Assembly: GCA_025352865.1 (NCBI GenBank)
Contig: JANXSB010000096.1
Span: 1-7,626, forward strand
DNA from: Chthoniobacter sp.
GTDB lineage: Bacteria; Verrucomicrobiota; Verrucomicrobiia; Chthoniobacterales; Chthoniobacteraceae
Length of the DNA stretch: 7,626 nucleotides
Reading direction: 5' to 3'
Shown here: positions 6,498 through 7,626 of the stretch, one piece after another
How the letters are laid out: each line of letters begins with the position of its first letter
How positions within the stretch are numbered: the stretch's first letter is position 1
Made by a program: the position numbers and the translations under genes
Notes under the pieces: generated by a model
Databases searched by the model: none
What the model saw: only the letters and a program-made list of their open reading frames with translations
What the model was told of the DNA's origin: nothing

Positions 6498-6571
6498 AAT
6501 AATGCCGTCATCCTTCACTGCGTTCCGGTCGCAAAGCCTCACGGAACTCCGTTCAGAATGACGGCATTATT
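6498..6571. repeat. 74-bp imperfect palindrome, REP/MITE-like, possible bidirectional terminator
   Basis: The outer arms are a perfect 14-bp inverted repeat: AATAATGCCGTCAT (6498-6511) and ATGACGGCATTATT (6558-6571). Inside them a second perfect 6-bp pair, GTTCCG (6522-6527) with CGGAAC (6542-6547), closes a 14-base loop, and the bases between the two stems pair partly. The interior read on the minus strand begins TCATTCTGAACGGAGTTCC, which resembles the dispersed TCATTCTGAGCG..AGCGAAG-type repeats found between genes in many environmental bacterial genomes. That likeness is from memory. The element sits between two genes that converge (ispE on +, glycosyltransferase on -), begins 28 bases after the ispE stop and ends 25 bases before the other stop. 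A transcript from either strand would fold into a long hairpin, so it may end transcription of both, although the tract after it on the + strand (TTATCC) is a poor U-tract. Confidence 0.75.
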
Positions 6572-6580
6572 TATCCAGAG

Positions 6581-6601
6581 CGCTACGCGCTACGCGCTAC
6601 A
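6581..6601. repeat. three tandem 7-bp units across the end of the glycosyltransferase gene
   Basis: Units CGCTACG (6581-6587), CGCTACG (6588-6594) and CGCTACA (6595-6601) run head to tail. On the minus strand each unit contains TAG (6597-6599, 6590-6592, 6583-6585). Because the period is 7, the three TAGs fall in the three different reading frames. The first is the actual stop of the glycosyltransferase; the others lie just beyond it, 10 or more bases from the palindrome arm at 6571. Confidence 0.7.
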
Positions 6602-7626
6602 CGCCCGCGCGGTCGAGCAGTGAGGCGAGCACTTTGGTCGCCTCGAAATATTCGGCGGCGACTTCGTAGGCGGCGCGGCAGTGCGCGGCGTAGTCGGCGT
6701 TGATGGCGCGGACGGCTTCGGGGATTTCGTCGAGCGTGCGGAAGGCGAAGAGGCCGCGGTTTTCGCCGTAGTGGCGGGTGAAGCCCGTCTCCTGCGTGAT
6801 CGCTGGCCGGCCGCACGCGAGGTAGCAGGCGGTGCGGTCGCTGAACCAGCCGGTGTTCAGCCGCACGTACTGATCTTTCGCCACGGTGAATTCGCCTTTC
6901 GAGTCCTGGAGATAGCGGCGGTAGAGGTCGTGCTCGATGCTCATCTGATCCGGGCTCGTGAACCGCCAGCCCTGCGCCAGCAAGCGTTCGCGGGTGGCGG
7001 CGTCCTTGATGTCGGTGGCGAGTTCGAAGGTCTCGCCGCTGCGCGCGGGCGCTTCGGCGAACTTCAGAAACTCCAGCGACTTGCTCCACAGATATTTGTC
7101 GCCGCGCCACTCGATGTCCTTGAGGCCGCCGGTATTCCAGTTTGCCACCGAGGTGAAAACCGCGCCGCCGGGCGGAGGCACGTCGGTTTTCCAAAAGTCG
7201 GTGACGACGGGCTGGCGGGTTGGCAGCCATTGGAACTGGTGCGTGGGCAGCGGCGACCCGGCGCCGATGTTTTCGCCGAAGGTGAAAAGCGCGCGATGCC
7301 GCGAGAGATACTCGATCGGCCCCGCCTCGCCCTTGTCCACGCGGATCTGCTCCACGCCGGGATCGCTCTCGACGTAGAGGATGCGCTCGCACTGGCGCAC
7401 GTCGTCGTTCAGTTCCTGCGTGCCGCAGATGTTCAGGATGGCGTCGGCGCTGCGGTAGAGATCGAGCAGCTTTTCGCGCGTCAGCCCGTGGCACGGATCG
7501 CCCGGCAGATAGCGGGCGCAAAAGGCCCAGCGGTCCTCGAAGCCGAACTGCCTCCCGAGCCGCGCGAGCGTCTCCAGCGCGTAGGAGTAGTCGTTGTTGA
7601 TCTCGTAAGTCGTCGGGTTGTAAGGC
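6597..7626 (-). CDS. CgeB/YkvP-like glycosyltransferase, C-terminal part (5' end outside window)
   Basis: On the minus strand the frame is open from the right window edge to TAG at 6597-6599, giving 342 visible residues; the start is outside the window. A GTG at 7398-7400 is internal, because clear protein sequence continues upstream of it (for example YSYALETLARLGRQFGFEDR and LLDLYRSADAILNICG). The C-terminal part (visible residues 259-342) reads GWFSDRTACYLACGRPAITQ, then ETGF, GLFAF, and a NADYAAHCRAA..VAAEYFEATKVL helix. This matches the end of GT-B-fold glycosyltransferases annotated as CgeB/YkvP-like or group 1-like, in which the conserved R..E/D/C-YLA-GRP segment lies near the nucleotide-sugar site. 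The acceptor and donor cannot be told from the sequence; envelope, capsule or glycan decoration is a guess. It faces ispE tail to tail and is not part of the dcw unit. Confidence 0.85.
   Translation of the reverse strand, partial: PYNPTTYEINNDYSYALETLARLGRQFGFEDRWAFCARYLPGDPCHGLTREKLLDLYRSADAILNICGTQELNDDVRQCERILYVESDPGVEQIRVDKGEAGPIEYLSRHRALFTFGENIGAGSPLPTHQFQWLPTRQPVVTDFWKTDVPPPGGAVFTSVANWNTGGLKDIEWRGDKYLWSKSLEFLKFAEAPARSGETFELATDIKDAATRERLLAQGWRFTSPDQMSIEHDLYRRYLQDSKGEFTVAKDQYVRLNTGWFSDRTACYLACGRPAITQETGFTRHYGENRGLFAFRTLDEIPEAVRAINADYAAHCRAAYEVAAEYFEATKVLASLLDRAGV

Noticed and set aside
6597..7400. Starting the glycosyltransferase at the GTG at 7398-7400
   Set aside because: The same frame stays open and protein-like to the window edge, so this GTG is internal and the gene is cut by the window.
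6583..7521. A 312-codon minus-strand frame in the glycosyltransferase region
   Set aside because: Its translation is almost entirely Arg/Pro/Ala low complexity; the neighbouring frame ending at 6597 carries the conserved glycosyltransferase sequence.

Overview
This window looks like chromosomal sequence from a high-GC Gram-negative bacterium, most likely of the phylum Verrucomicrobia (PVC superphylum). The evidence is the gene order ddl-ftsQ-ftsA-ftsZ at the end of a division and cell wall (dcw) cluster, an FtsZ that is clearly divergent in its catalytic loop, and near absence of Shine-Dalgarno sequences. The phylum call is an inference from gene order and protein character; no marker RNA gene is present.

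Positions 1-4126 hold the end of the dcw cluster on the + strand: the C-terminal part of D-alanine--D-alanine ligase (cut by the window edge), FtsQ, FtsA and FtsZ. ddl/ftsQ overlap by 4 bases (ATGA), ftsQ/ftsA by 8 bases, and ftsA/ftsZ are 28 bases apart, so they probably form one translationally coupled unit. They supply the peptidoglycan precursor dipeptide, a periplasmic divisome scaffold, the membrane anchor of the Z-ring, and the Z-ring GTPase.

Positions 4183-6469 hold three more co-directional genes: a class II fructose-bisphosphate aldolase very close to Escherichia coli FbaA, a small exported protein of unknown function with a PepSY-like look, and IspE (4-diphosphocytidyl-2-C-methyl-D-erythritol kinase) of the MEP isoprenoid pathway. 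IspE fits loosely with the cell wall theme, because undecaprenyl phosphate is made from its product line. A weak extended -10 promoter may lie just before the aldolase.

Positions 6470-6596 are the convergent junction between ispE and a minus-strand gene. It carries a 74-bp imperfect palindrome with perfect 14-bp arms, resembling a REP/MITE-type dispersed repeat, and a 7-bp tandem repeat that places TAG in all three minus-strand frames. From 6597 to the right edge is the C-terminal part of a CgeB-like glycosyltransferase on the minus strand; its start lies outside the window.

Most of the window is ordinary core genome and I do not see a clear new system. The best leads are the altered T7 loop of FtsZ, the palindromic repeat, the long periplasmic tail on FtsQ and the small exported protein.
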